Notes: generated by a model from the letters alone, not told the origin. Positions 14,956 to 24,676 are shown, numbered from the stretch's first letter. The stretch: DNA of 48,684 nucleotides from Fusobacteriaceae bacterium (GCA_900764925.1 CAAFPW010000108.1:1-48684); one strand, 5' to 3'. Translations and numbers: made by a program.

Positions 14956-17226
14956 ATGGAGATAAAAGAGTGGCTTGGTAAAGAAAATAAATTAGGGATA
15001 GATATCTGGGAAAAAAAATATAAATATAATGGGGAAACATTTGAAGCTTGGTTAAATAGAGTTTCTGGTGGAGATAAAGAGTTAAAAGAGATGATAGTCA
15101 ACAAAGAGTTTATCTTTGCTGGAAGGATACTTTCTAATAGGGGGCTTACAAAGTTAGGCAGAAAAATCACATATAGTAACTGTTATGTTGTGACACCTCC
15201 AGAGGATAACTTGGAGTCAATATTTGATACAGCTAAAAAATTAGCTAGAACATACTCTTATGGTGGGGGATGTGGAGTTGATATCTCAAAACTTCGTCCA
15301 AGAGGGGCAGAGGTAAACAATTCGGCTAAGTACACAACAGGTTCTATATCTTTTATGGATCTATACAATATGACAACTGATATAATAGGGCAAAAGGGAA
15401 GAAGAGGAGCATTGATGATATCTATTGATGTAAATCACCCAGATGTTGAAGACTTTATTAAAATAAAATCTGATTTGACTAAAGTACAAAAGGCAAATAT
15501 CTCAGTAAGAGTGGATGAAAACTTTATGAAAAGTGTAGTTGAAGGTGGAAATTATGAGACTGTGTTCAATGTAGTAGACACAGGGGAAGTTATTAAAAAG
15601 AGTATAGATGCAGGAAAACTTTTTAGAGAGATAGCAATCCAAAACTGGAGATTTGCTGAGCCGGGAGTTTTATTTTGGGATAGGATATCAAATTGGAATC
15701 TTCTAAGTGAAGATGAGGAGTTTGAGTATGCTGGAACAAATCCATGTGCAGAGGAGCCACTACCTGCTGGTGGAAGTTGTCTATTGGGATCACTTATCCT
15801 ACCTACTTTTGTTGAAGATGGTGTTTTTAATTACAAGAGATTGGAGTCAGCTGTAACCAAGGCAGTGAAAGCCCTAAATGATGTTTTAGATGAGGGATTG
15901 CCACTTCATCCATTAGAGGAGCAAAGGGAATCAGTAAGAAATTGGAGACAGATTGGTTTAGGTGTTTTAGGAGTTGGAGACCTTTTAATCAAATTGGGAC
16001 TTAAATATGGATCAATAGAATCTTTAGAGTTTTGTGACAAGGTAGCTAAGAGTATAATTGATACAGCTTTAAAATCTAGTGCCCTCTTAGCTAAAGAGTA
16101 TGGAAGTTTTCTAAAATACAGAGCTGATAAGGTTTTAAAATCAAAATTTTTATTGGAAAATGCAAGTGATGAAACAATTGAACTTATAGAAAAATATGGA
16201 CTTAGAAATTCACAACTACTAACTATTGCTCCAACTGGTTCAATAGGAACTATGCTGGAGATAAGTACAGGTATAGAACCAAATTTTGCCTTCTCATATA
16301 CAAGAAAGACTGAGAGTCTTCATGGGGAAGATGTATATTATAAGGTATTTATCCCAATTGCTAAAAAATATATGGAGGAGAATCAACTTACATCTGAAGA
16401 GGAACTTCCAGAGTATTTTGTCACAGCTCAAAATCTAAATCCTTATGATAGGATAAAGATGCAAGGGGTATGGCAAAAAAGAATAGATGCTAGTATCTCA
16501 TCTACAATAAACCTAGTCAATAAAGTTTCTGTTGAAGAGGTGGAACAACTATATATTGAGGGATGGAAAAATGGACTTAAAGGAATGACAATCTATCGTG
16601 CTGGTTGTGATAGAGAGGGAATACTGACTGTGGAGAAAAAAGTTGAAAAAACTCCTGAACAACTGTTGAAAGAGAAGATGGAGACTATTCCTAGAGGGGA
16701 GTTAAAACCGATAGCACCTGATACTATCTACTATCCACATAAGATGAGAATAGGTTGTGGAAAATTGAAAGTGATGATAGGATACTCTCCAAGTGAGAGA
16801 GCTATACAAGACCTATATGTAATTAGAAGTGGAACAGGTGGATGTGAGAAAAATATTCAAGCAGTTGCAATATATATGTCTGGAATATTGAGACTAGGTG
16901 GAAATCTGTTTATGCTTGAAGATGCAATAGATGGAGTAAGTGGATGTACCTCTTTTGCTGTGGCTAGAAGTAAGAATCTAGATGTAAGCCAAGGTAGTAC
17001 TTGTCCATCAGCTATTTTAAATATCTTGAAAAAATTTGAAAAAAATATGGGACTTAGTGGACATGCTGAGGCTATACAGATGATAAGTAATGAGGAGAAA
17101 AAAGAGAGAGAACTGGTAGAGAAATCACAGGGGAAAAAGATAATCTGTCCAGAGTGTGGAGTTGAGTTAGAGGTGACAGGTGGATGTTATACTTGTAGAA
17201 ACTGTGGTTATTCTAAATGTGAATAA
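14956..17226 (+). CDS. nrdJ: Adenosylcobalamin-dependent ribonucleotide reductase, class II
   Basis: Reduces ribonucleotides to deoxyribonucleotides with a B12-derived radical, without needing oxygen. Catalytic segments are NCYVV near residue 75 (redox Cys), NPCAEEPLPAGGS near 261 (the N-x-C-x-E active-site triad) and APTGSIGTMLE near 423. The C-terminus adds a TSCPD-type domain (GTGGCEKN, VSGCTSFA). It ends with a Cys-rich tail, CPECG near 731 then CYTCRNCGYSKC, for zinc binding or disulphide shuttling. The 756-residue length fits this class. Two NrdR-like boxes over the promoter predict repression when dATP is plentiful. It is a monocistron ending in a terminator at 17272-17309. Confidence 0.94.
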   Translation: MEIKEWLGKENKLGIDIWEKKYKYNGETFEAWLNRVSGGDKELKEMIVNKEFIFAGRILSNRGLTKLGRKITYSNCYVVTPPEDNLESIFDTAKKLARTYSYGGGCGVDISKLRPRGAEVNNSAKYTTGSISFMDLYNMTTDIIGQKGRRGALMISIDVNHPDVEDFIKIKSDLTKVQKANISVRVDENFMKSVVEGGNYETVFNVVDTGEVIKKSIDAGKLFREIAIQNWRFAEPGVLFWDRISNWNLLSEDEEFEYAGTNPCAEEPLPAGGSCLLGSLILPTFVEDGVFNYKRLESAVTKAVKALNDVLDEGLPLHPLEEQRESVRNWRQIGLGVLGVGDLLIKLGLKYGSIESLEFCDKVAKSIIDTALKSSALLAKEYGSFLKYRADKVLKSKFLLENASDETIELIEKYGLRNSQLLTIAPTGSIGTMLEISTGIEPNFAFSYTRKTESLHGEDVYYKVFIPIAKKYMEENQLTSEEELPEYFVTAQNLNPYDRIKMQGVWQKRIDASISSTINLVNKVSVEEVEQLYIEGWKNGLKGMTIYRAGCDREGILTVEKKVEKTPEQLLKEKMETIPRGELKPIAPDTIYYPHKMRIGCGKLKVMIGYSPSERAIQDLYVIRSGTGGCEKNIQAVAIYMSGILRLGGNLFMLEDAIDGVSGCTSFAVARSKNLDVSQGSTCPSAILNILKKFEKNMGLSGHAEAIQMISNEEKKERELVEKSQGKKIICPECGVELEVTGGCYTCRNCGYSKCE

Positions 17227-17248
17227 TATTTACTTTCATATTTAAAAA

Positions 17249-17257
17249 TGATATAAT
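17249..17257 (+). promoter_or_regulatory. Possible recQ promoter (extended -10)
   Basis: TGATATAAT is a perfect extended -10, but no good -35 box is visible. Transcription from it would begin just before the hairpin at 17272-17309, placing that hairpin in the recQ leader. Confidence 0.4.
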
Positions 17258-17271
17258 TAAATTAATTTTAG

Positions 17272-17309
17272 GGATTGTTGTATTATTGGACTTACGACAA
17301 TCCTTTTTT
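17272..17309 (+). terminator. Terminator after nrdJ / leader hairpin of recQ
   Basis: GGATTGTTGTA (17272-17282) pairs with TACGACAATCC (17293-17303) with one G-U, followed by six T residues. It is a good intrinsic terminator 46 nt after the nrdJ stop codon. Confidence 0.85.
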
Positions 17310-17346
17310 CTCAAATGGTATAGAAAAATGGTTAATGGTGAAAGTA

Positions 17347-19266
17347 ATGAAAAAAGAAGCGAGAAGATTATTAAAAGAGATATATGGATATGATGATTTC
17401 AGAAGGGGACAGAAGATAATAGTAAACTCAGTACTGAGTGGAAGGGATACTTTAGGTGTGATGAGTACAGGTGGGGGAAAGTCCATCTGTTATCAGATAC
17501 CAGCTCTTCTTTTTAAAGGGATTACAATAGTGATATCTCCATTGATCTCACTAATGAAGGATCAAGTGGATAGTTTAAGACTTTTGGGAGTAAAGAGCGT
17601 ATATATCAATTCAACTCTCAGTAAAGAGGAGTACTTAGAGAGTGTAAAAAAGATAAAAAGTGGAGAAGCAAAGATAGTTTATGTAGCTCCAGAAAGACTT
17701 GCTAATGACAAGTTTGTAGAGTTTATAAAGAGATTTAAAATCTCAATGATAGCTGTTGATGAGGCTCATTGTATATCTCAATGGGGACATGATTTTAGAA
17801 AAAGTTACTTAGAGATTCCAAACTTTATGCAGAAAATTGGACAACGGGTACAGATATTAGCTCTCACAGCCACAGCTACCAAGGAGGTAAGAAAGGATAT
17901 AGAGGATAAACTCACTCTACACAATCCTTTTGTGTATGTGCATGGATTTGACAGGGAGAACATCTTCTTTAAGGTGGTAAGAAATGTAGTGCCTGAAGCG
18001 TATATAGTAGATTATTTAAAAAAGGCTTCAAAAAAATCTGGGATAATCTATGCAGCTACTAGAAAAGAGGTAGATAATCTCTATGCCTACTTAAAATTAA
18101 AAAATATAAATGTTGGAAAGTATCATGCTGGACTTACAGAAGAGGAGAGAAAAGAGAATCAGGAGAAGTTTTTAAAAGATGAGATTCAACTTATGGTAGC
18201 AACCAATGCCTTTGGAATGGGAATTGACAAATCCAATGTGAGATTTGTGATACATAGAAATATACCTAAGGATATGGAGAGTTATTATCAAGAGGCTGGT
18301 CGTGCTGGAAGAGATGGGGCACCTGCTGAAGCAATTCTGTTATTTTTTGAAGAGGATGTGAGCACTCAAACTTTTTTAATAGATAGTAATGAGGAAACCT
18401 CGGATGAGTTGAAGAGAGAGAAGATGAAAAAGTTAGATGCAATGGTTGAGTATGCTTATCTTGAAAGCTGTTATAGAGAGTTCATTCTGAAATATTTTGG
18501 AGATAAGAGGATAAAGAACTATTGTGGAAAGTGTGGAAACTGTAAAACTTTAAAAAATGTGGAGGATTTGACAATTGAAGCTCAAAAGGTGATCTCTTGT
18601 ATTGGGAGAGCTAAAGAGAGTATTGGTATCTCAACCCTTGTAAATATTCTCTATGGTAGAAGTGATACTAAGATGGATAGAAAGGAGTTTCATAAACTCT
18701 CTACTTTTGGTATTATGCAGGATAGGGAGATTGTTTGGATAGAGGAGTTTGTAAATTTTTTAATCTCAGAGGGATATTTTGAGCAGAGTGCTGGAAGTTT
18801 TCCTGTCCTTAAACTAAACTCTAAATCTAGAGGGGTACTCAAAAATGAGATATCTGTTTTTAGAAGAGTGGATGAGAAGATTAGCTTTGATTATTTTGAA
18901 GACCCACTCTTTGAAGAGTTGAATAAACTTAGAAGTGAGATAGCAAACAGAGAGGGAGTAGCTCCATATATTGTATTTTCAGATATGACACTTCTTGAGA
19001 TGGCAGAGTACAAGCCTAAAAATAGATGGGATATGTTGAAAATTAGAGGTATTGGAAATCAAAAATTTAAAAATTATGGAGTTGAGTTTTTAAGAGTAAT
19101 AAATAGTTATAGTGATGAGGAGATAGAGAAGGTAAAACAGGAAGATATCTCTTACGAGTGGTTAGAAGAGGAGAGAGTCAGAAGATTAAAGGAGCGTTTG
19201 GGTATCCAGATGGAAAATGAAAAATTGAAAGAGATACTCTATGAAACTTTGATTTTGGATAGATAA
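17347..19266 (+). CDS. recQ: ATP-dependent DNA helicase RecQ
   Basis: 3'-5' DNA helicase for recombination and replication-fork repair. Motifs in order are STGGGKSICYQIPAL (Walker A), DEAHCISQWGHDFR, LTATAT, GMGIDKSNVRF and QEAGRAGRDG. The RecQ zinc module follows, with Cys in CYREFILKYFG and CGKCGNCK. The C-terminus (about residues 540-605) is an HRDC domain. I place the start at ATG 17347, where GGTGA (17337-17341) lies 5 nt upstream. Upstream in-frame starts have no ribosome site, and the most distal lies inside the terminator hairpin. The protein is then 639 residues, a normal RecQ length. Confidence 0.93.
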   Translation: MKKEARRLLKEIYGYDDFRRGQKIIVNSVLSGRDTLGVMSTGGGKSICYQIPALLFKGITIVISPLISLMKDQVDSLRLLGVKSVYINSTLSKEEYLESVKKIKSGEAKIVYVAPERLANDKFVEFIKRFKISMIAVDEAHCISQWGHDFRKSYLEIPNFMQKIGQRVQILALTATATKEVRKDIEDKLTLHNPFVYVHGFDRENIFFKVVRNVVPEAYIVDYLKKASKKSGIIYAATRKEVDNLYAYLKLKNINVGKYHAGLTEEERKENQEKFLKDEIQLMVATNAFGMGIDKSNVRFVIHRNIPKDMESYYQEAGRAGRDGAPAEAILLFFEEDVSTQTFLIDSNEETSDELKREKMKKLDAMVEYAYLESCYREFILKYFGDKRIKNYCGKCGNCKTLKNVEDLTIEAQKVISCIGRAKESIGISTLVNILYGRSDTKMDRKEFHKLSTFGIMQDREIVWIEEFVNFLISEGYFEQSAGSFPVLKLNSKSRGVLKNEISVFRRVDEKISFDYFEDPLFEELNKLRSEIANREGVAPYIVFSDMTLLEMAEYKPKNRWDMLKIRGIGNQKFKNYGVEFLRVINSYSDEEIEKVKQEDISYEWLEEERVRRLKERLGIQMENEKLKEILYETLILDR

Positions 19267-19273
19267 AAAATAG

Positions 19274-19320
19274 AGGGAGAAAATTTTACTGTGATGAGTT
19301 TAAGGTAAGATTTTCTCCCT
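19274..19320. terminator. Bidirectional terminator between recQ and the cysteine-cluster gene
   Basis: AGGGAGAAAATTTTAC (19274-19289) pairs with 19305-19320 over 16 bp with a single G-U. T-rich flanks follow on both strands. It lies between convergent genes. Confidence 0.85.
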
Positions 19321-19327
19321 TGTTTTA

Positions 19328-20131
19328 TTAATATTTTTTTGAGTATTGCTCCTCTGTGTTATTTGTAATTTCAAGTTTCAAATGGGAAATTATACTATCA
19401 CAAAACTCTCTACCAAAGATATAGCTGAGAACACCATAATAATTTTCAATAAAGGGTTTGTACTCCTCTATTTTAAAGCCAATGGGATTCTCTCTTCTAA
19501 AATATGGAGATTTAGCTTTCTCTATATCCATACATGGAAAATCAGAATCATTCATAGAGAGGTAGTTATTTCCCTTAGTTGGAACAAAGATATAGAGTTC
19601 ATTGTTATCTAAGACTATCTCCAATGGATAGATGGAACACCAAAGAGGTTTTGTATCAATGATCTCTCCTAAGTTCATACCCCTATCAATAGCCATCTTG
19701 TGAATAGCACACAGGCTCCTATCCACACAGACACAGGAACATGTACACCTATCAAAAACTTTATCTAACATGCTATCAGGGATGAGCATATCATCATTTT
19801 GGATGGAGTTGATAATCTCATCTTGTGTCATTCCCTCTGCTCTCATAATGGAGATAGCTTGAGTGAGATTGTTATACTCAGTAATATCTTCTAAAATGAG
19901 TTTTCTAGCTTTGGAGTTGAACTCATAGGGAAATTGTACACAGCAGTTAGTCAAACAGTTAAAACAATCAAAGTTGCTCAACCACTCAAAACTTTTTACA
20001 TCTATTCTAGCAAAATATTTTTTATCTTGGAAAACTAAATCCATAGTTAATACGTCTATCTTATTGAAGTAATCTCTTATTCTCTTTTCAAGTTTTGGAG
20101 ATAACTCCTTGTCATGCATAAAATATCTCAT
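19328..20131 (-). CDS. Conserved cysteine-cluster protein of unknown function (DUF3109/YkgJ-like)
   Basis: A 267-residue soluble protein with about ten Cys in the N-terminal two thirds: CFNCLTNCC near residue 78, then CTCSCVCVDRSLC near 150, then PLWCSIYPLE and FPCMD. Such spacing suggests a zinc or iron-sulphur site, as in the YkgJ-type cysteine-cluster families. I recognise it only at that level and assign no function. GGAGGAG lies just upstream of the ATG at 20131. It is a monocistron with its own promoter (20162-20190), divergent from the DUF116 gene and convergent with recQ. Confidence 0.75.
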   Translation of the reverse strand: MRYFMHDKELSPKLEKRIRDYFNKIDVLTMDLVFQDKKYFARIDVKSFEWLSNFDCFNCLTNCCVQFPYEFNSKARKLILEDITEYNNLTQAISIMRAEGMTQDEIINSIQNDDMLIPDSMLDKVFDRCTCSCVCVDRSLCAIHKMAIDRGMNLGEIIDTKPLWCSIYPLEIVLDNNELYIFVPTKGNNYLSMNDSDFPCMDIEKAKSPYFRRENPIGFKIEEYKPFIENYYGVLSYIFGREFCDSIISHLKLEITNNTEEQYSKKY

Positions 20132-20161
20132 AGCTCCTCCGAAAATTTTTCTTTATATCTT

Positions 20162-20190
20162 AGTATACTATTTGATGAGAAAAATGACAA
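20162..20190 (-). promoter_or_regulatory. Promoter of the cysteine-cluster gene
   Basis: On the minus strand TTGTCA (20190-20185) and TATACT (20167-20162) are separated by 17 nt, about 30 nt before the ATG at 20131. Confidence 0.8.
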
Positions 20191-20219
20191 ATAAAAAATA
20201 CTTTATGATTAAAAATTGA

Positions 20220-20248
20220 TTGTTGTAATAGGGCAAATATGATATAAT
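20220..20248 (+). promoter_or_regulatory. Promoter of the DUF116-TPR-TonB operon
   Basis: TTGTTG (20220-20225) and TATAAT (20243-20248) are spaced by 17 nt, and the -10 is extended (TGATATAAT, 20240-20248). It may serve the long run of plus-strand genes that follows. Confidence 0.75.
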
Positions 20249-20292
20249 TAGTAAAAGATAATTTTAGGATGATTATAGAGTTGAGGTTCAAG

Positions 20293-20820
20293 ATGAAAGG
20301 AAATTTTTTTACAAAGCTTGTATATGAGTTTTATTATATTGCTTTTGCTTTTTCAGAGAGGAAGAAGAAACAAAAAGATGCAAATAGTATAGCTAATAAA
20401 TTTTTAAAATATAACAATGAGAGAGTGTTAAAAAATATTAAGGGAAAGAAAATTGATAAGGTTTTAATCTTGCTTCCACACTGTTTGCAAAAATATACCT
20501 GTCCTTTGAAGATAACCTCTACCATAGAGAATTGTAAAAACTGTGGTCAATGTGTAATAGGTGATTTTTTGAACATACAGTCGGAATTTCCTGTGAGTGT
20601 TAAGATAGCTACAGGGGGGACATTAGCAAGAAAATATATAAAGGATATCCGTCCAGATTTAGTTATGGCGGTGGCGTGTAAAAGAGACTTGGTTTCAGGG
20701 ATACATGATGCTTACCCTGTAAATGTGTATGGAATTTTTAATGAGATTCCCAATGAACCTTGTATAGATACAACTGTTTCTATGCAGAAAGTAAGAGAGT
20801 TTTTAAAAAGTATATTTTAA
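20293..20820 (+). CDS. DUF116 family protein
   Basis: This 175-residue protein has the DUF116 layout: LLPHCLQKYTCP, ENCKNCGQCVIGD and AVACKRDLVSGI, with several conserved Cys that could hold a metal or iron-sulphur site. The biochemical function of the family is not known to me. The hydrophobic N-terminal stretch (FFTKLVYEFYYIAFAF) may associate with the membrane. I chose the ATG at 20293, where GAGG (20283-20286) is 6 nt upstream; the in-frame ATG at 20269 has no ribosome site. It is 41 nt before the TPR gene and probably its operon partner. Confidence 0.8.
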   Translation: MKGNFFTKLVYEFYYIAFAFSERKKKQKDANSIANKFLKYNNERVLKNIKGKKIDKVLILLPHCLQKYTCPLKITSTIENCKNCGQCVIGDFLNIQSEFPVSVKIATGGTLARKYIKDIRPDLVMAVACKRDLVSGIHDAYPVNVYGIFNEIPNEPCIDTTVSMQKVREFLKSIF

Positions 20821-20861
20821 ACTAAGGATATTGCAACTTATAAGTACATGGGAGGTAGAAC

Positions 20862-23690
20862 TTGAAAAAGAAATATTTATTGGCAGCTCTTATGTTTACA
20901 CTAGGTATTTCTACTTTTGCATCAGAGAGAGAAGATTTAGCTTTTGTAGATGAGCTTTATAAACAGAAAAAATTTGATATGGCAATAGTGGAATCAAAAA
21001 GTTTTTTAGATAGATACCCCACTTCTAAATATAATAGAAGTATTCAAGATAGGATAGCAAAGGTATATTTTTTACAAGGGGATTATGCCAATGCAATTAA
21101 ATATTTTAAAATTCTCCTTATGAATAATGATCTAAAAGAGAAGGATAAAAATGAGATAAGATACTACCTAGTGAGATGTTATGCTGGGGTAGGAGATAGA
21201 AAAACAAGTGAAGAGTATTTGAAACTTATAGATATTAAGAATGAATACTATGAAAAAGCTATCTATGATATGGGAACAGCTTATTTGAGTAGAGAGGATT
21301 ATCAGGGAGCAGAAGAGGAGTTTCAAAGACTGATTATCCTAAATGGAAAGTACTATAACGATGCAATTATAAGTATGGCACTTCTCTCATATAATAAGGG
21401 TGATTACAATAGAAGTATAGCCTACTTAAATCAATATGCTCAACTAAAAGGAAAGAAAAATATAGTTTTTATGAACTATCTTTTAGGTTCAGCTTACTAT
21501 AAATTGGATCAAGGAGATTTAGCTACCAGATATTTTGAGGAATCAGTAAGAGAGAACAGAAACAGTGCCTATGGAAGAAAAGCGGCATTGAACCTTATAG
21601 AGATATATAGTAATAAGGGAGATACAGCTAAAGCTCAAGAAAAGTTAGATGTCCTAAAGGGAAGTAGCGACTACAATGAAGGTATGAGAATATTGGGAGA
21701 TTCCTACGCAACTAAGGGAGATTATAGTAAAGCTGTGGAGTGCTACAATCAAGTGACAGATTTTACAAATCCAAAACTTCTATATAGCTATGGATTTTCT
21801 CTGTATAAGTTGGATAAGTTAAAAGAAGCACAGACATATTTTGAAAGCTTAAAAAATAGTTCATACTATAATCAGGCTATGTATTATATATTTGCCATTG
21901 ATTATAAATTGGGAAATTATAAAAAGATAATAAAAAATAGAGATGAAGTAAAGAAAGTGGTTGTAAATCAAAAGGATGTAGAGAGTATAAATACAATCAT
22001 AGCAAATGCAGCTTATGAAGTTGGAGATTACAAGCTATCTAAAGATTATTATGGTAGAAACTATGCCTTAAATCCCAATGTAGAAAGTCTATATAGAATA
22101 ATTGTTATAGATAATAAGATAGAGGATATAGCAGATATAAAGATAAGATTTAATGAGTATAAAAATAGATTTTCTGGAGATAAAAAATATAGAAAAAACA
22201 TATATATATCTGTTGGAGAACTATATTATAAGAAGGATATGATTGATGAGAGTATCGAGATTTATAAGGAGTATTTAGCAAATAATAAGGATTTTGATAT
22301 TTTAAATAACTTGGTGACAGTTCTTCTAGTAAAACAAAACTACACAGAGATGATGCAATACTTAGATGGAGCTGACAGCTCACCTAATAGTGTGTATTTG
22401 AGAGGGATTGCCTCAATGGGAATGGGAAACTATTCTGATGCCAGTGGATATTTTACAATAGTTGAGCAAGATAGCACAACAGCTCCAGAACTTTTGGAGA
22501 AGGTGAAGTTCAACAAACTCAGAAATGCTTTCTTGTGGGAAAAGTATGAGGAGGCTATAAAATATGGTGAGGAGTACCTTGCAAACTATCCAGCAGGGGA
22601 GAGCAGAGCAGAGGTCTTAGATAAGACGGCGATCAGTTACTTTAGAGTGGATAACTATGATAAGAGTAGAGAGTACTACCTACAACTTAAAAATCTACCT
22701 GAATATAGTGAGTATGCAAATTTTCAAATAGCTGATTCATACTATGCTCAAGGGAAGTATCAAGAAGCTATGCAAGGGTATCAAGAGATATTTAAACAAT
22801 CTCCAGATGGAAAGTATGGAGAGAATGCTAACTATTGGTATTTAAACTCCCTTATTAACCTTGGAAAACTTGATGAGTTTGAAAAAGAGAAGGATGAGTT
22901 CCTAAAAAAATATCCAAATTCCAATATGAAATCTAGTATCTATACATTGGCTAGTCACATATATGAGAAGAGAGGGGATAAAGAGAGTATTCTATCCAAC
23001 TATGAAAAGCTTTATACCTCTTCTACGGATAAAAATATAAAAGAGGAGACAGCTACTAAAATCATAGATATTCAACTTGCTTCAAATAAGTTAGATGAAG
23101 CTATGAAATATATCTCAGATATAGGAAATATTGAGATAAAAAGCTACTATAACTCCCTAATCTATGAGAAACAGGGTAAAAAAGAGGAAGCTATCAAAGA
23201 GTGTGAAAAACTTTTTAAAGGAACTAAGTATAAAGATTATGCTGGAGTAAACTTAGGAAATTACTCTTTTAATAAGAAAGATTATACAAAAGCTAGAGAG
23301 TATTACTTGGCTGTAAATGATTTAGAGAGTAGTCCATATAAGGATTTTGTGTTGTATCAGCTATCTAATATAGATGAGATAGAGGGAAAAAATGAGAGTG
23401 CACTGAGAGGATATACTAAGGGGTATATACTTTATAGTGGAGAGTATTCTAATCTTTCAAAATTAAAGGCTGCTCAACTGAGTGAAAAGTTGGGAAAAGA
23501 GAGCGAAGCGTTAAAGTTGTATAAGGAGTTATACTCTGTAAAGAATTTTCAATATAAAAGTTTTGTTTTAGAAAAGATGATATTCTATACTCTAAAGACA
23601 GGAAACAAAGTAGAGGCTAAAAAATACTACACGGAGTTACAAAAATTAGATAAGAAAACAGCAGAAAAATATAATCAATTTTTTAACTAG
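20862..23690 (+). CDS. Large exported tetratricopeptide-repeat protein of the TonB operon
   Basis: A 942-residue protein with a signal peptide (LLAALMFTLGISTFA, cleavage after about residue 21). An almost continuous array of TPR-like helical pairs follows, rich in Tyr, Lys and Asp/Asn; GDYxxA-type repeats recur every 30-40 residues. It is probably periplasmic. Its gene heads a set with a small exported protein, exbB, exbD and tonB. By analogy with TPR proteins that act with Tol/Ton complexes, it may scaffold an envelope machine; that role is inference. The start is TTG (20862-20864), with GGAGGT 5 nt upstream and no nearby ATG giving a signal peptide. Confidence 0.82.
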   Translation: MKKKYLLAALMFTLGISTFASEREDLAFVDELYKQKKFDMAIVESKSFLDRYPTSKYNRSIQDRIAKVYFLQGDYANAIKYFKILLMNNDLKEKDKNEIRYYLVRCYAGVGDRKTSEEYLKLIDIKNEYYEKAIYDMGTAYLSREDYQGAEEEFQRLIILNGKYYNDAIISMALLSYNKGDYNRSIAYLNQYAQLKGKKNIVFMNYLLGSAYYKLDQGDLATRYFEESVRENRNSAYGRKAALNLIEIYSNKGDTAKAQEKLDVLKGSSDYNEGMRILGDSYATKGDYSKAVECYNQVTDFTNPKLLYSYGFSLYKLDKLKEAQTYFESLKNSSYYNQAMYYIFAIDYKLGNYKKIIKNRDEVKKVVVNQKDVESINTIIANAAYEVGDYKLSKDYYGRNYALNPNVESLYRIIVIDNKIEDIADIKIRFNEYKNRFSGDKKYRKNIYISVGELYYKKDMIDESIEIYKEYLANNKDFDILNNLVTVLLVKQNYTEMMQYLDGADSSPNSVYLRGIASMGMGNYSDASGYFTIVEQDSTTAPELLEKVKFNKLRNAFLWEKYEEAIKYGEEYLANYPAGESRAEVLDKTAISYFRVDNYDKSREYYLQLKNLPEYSEYANFQIADSYYAQGKYQEAMQGYQEIFKQSPDGKYGENANYWYLNSLINLGKLDEFEKEKDEFLKKYPNSNMKSSIYTLASHIYEKRGDKESILSNYEKLYTSSTDKNIKEETATKIIDIQLASNKLDEAMKYISDIGNIEIKSYYNSLIYEKQGKKEEAIKECEKLFKGTKYKDYAGVNLGNYSFNKKDYTKAREYYLAVNDLESSPYKDFVLYQLSNIDEIEGKNESALRGYTKGYILYSGEYSNLSKLKAAQLSEKLGKESEALKLYKELYSVKNFQYKSFVLEKMIFYTLKTGNKVEAKKYYTELQKLDKKTAEKYNQFFN

Positions 23691-23702
23691 GAGGAATGAA
23701 CT

Positions 23703-24047
23703 ATGAAAAAACTATTTGCTACACTATTTTTACTATCTACTATGTGTGTGATGGGAGCTGATGAGGGAGTAACTGCTCTTGATAAAGAGGTTCAAGGAGT
23801 TAATAAGGAGCAACTTGAAATAAGAGAGATACCAACTGAAGAGGTTATTTTAGAGAGTCAAAAAGTTGAATCTGGAGCTATAAAAGTAACAAATGATAAC
23901 TATCAAAACCAAAATCAAAAAATAAAGGTTGTTCAAGGGGAAAAATCTGCTCTTGAAGATGAACTATCTCAAGGGGTAGAGGAAAAATCTTATTGGCAAT
24001 ATATACTTGGTGGACTTGGAGTTGTAGCTTTAATAATAGCATTATAG
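23703..24047 (+). CDS. Small exported protein with C-terminal membrane anchor, unknown
   Basis: A 114-residue protein that I do not recognise. A signal peptide (MKKLFATLFLLSTMCVMGA) is followed by an acidic, Gln/Glu-rich segment of about 75 residues with no Cys. A C-terminal hydrophobic helix (YILGGLGVVALIIAL) runs to the last residue. The predicted topology is a periplasmic domain anchored by its C-terminus. AGGAGG lies about 7 nt before the ATG. It sits 12 nt after the TPR gene and 8 nt before exbB, so it is very likely co-translated and a candidate accessory of that complex. Confidence 0.72.
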   Translation: MKKLFATLFLLSTMCVMGADEGVTALDKEVQGVNKEQLEIREIPTEEVILESQKVESGAIKVTNDNYQNQNQKIKVVQGEKSALEDELSQGVEEKSYWQYILGGLGVVALIIAL

Positions 24048-24055
24048 GAGGACAA

Positions 24056-24667
24056 ATGTACTATTTAACAAATGGTGGAATACTGATGTATGTGATACTT
24101 ATTATGTCAATAGTAGGGATTGCAGCTGTAATTGAGAGATTTATATATTTTAGAAAGAATGAAAAAGAGAGTAGAAGCTTTTTAACTAAGGATATAAAGG
24201 AGCAACTTGAGAATAGAAACTTAAAAGAGCTTATAATTATGTTGAATAAGGAGAAGAGCTCTGTTTCAAAAGTTTTAAAAGAGGTGTTGTTTGAACTTTA
24301 TAGAAACCCAAGTTCAAGTACAGAAAAATTGGAGGAGAAGGGAAAAGAGAAGGCGATGTTACAACTTGCACTTCTTGAAAAGAATATGTGGTTAATCTCA
24401 CTAGCAGCACACCTTACTCCACTTATTGGACTTTTAGGAACTGTAACAGGGATGATAAAAGCTTTCCAAGCTGTATCTATATATGGAACAGGGGATGCAG
24501 CTGTATTGGCTAAAGGTATTTCAGAGGCACTTTTTACAACAGCGGGAGGATTATTCGTAGCAATTCCAGCTATTATGTTTTACAACTATTTTAATAAAAA
24601 AATAGAGAGAATAGTATCTGATATGGAGATAACTACTACGGAACTTATAAATTACTTTAGAAAGTAG
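24056..24667 (+). CDS. exbB: ExbB/TolQ/MotA-family proton channel protein
   Basis: Inner-membrane subunit that, with ExbD, forms the proton-driven motor energising TonB. There are three hydrophobic segments (about residues 10-30, 100-125 and 145-170). The family block LTPLIGLLGTVTGMIKAF lies in the second and AAVLAKGISEALFTTAGGLFVAIPA leads into the third. The length of 203 residues matches ExbB. I chose the ATG at 24056, 3 nt after GGAGG; an upstream in-frame start would overlap the previous gene by 18 codons. It lies directly before exbD and tonB. Confidence 0.93.
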   Translation: MYYLTNGGILMYVILIMSIVGIAAVIERFIYFRKNEKESRSFLTKDIKEQLENRNLKELIIMLNKEKSSVSKVLKEVLFELYRNPSSSTEKLEEKGKEKAMLQLALLEKNMWLISLAAHLTPLIGLLGTVTGMIKAFQAVSIYGTGDAAVLAKGISEALFTTAGGLFVAIPAIMFYNYFNKKIERIVSDMEITTTELINYFRK

Positions 24668-24676
24668 GAGAATATT

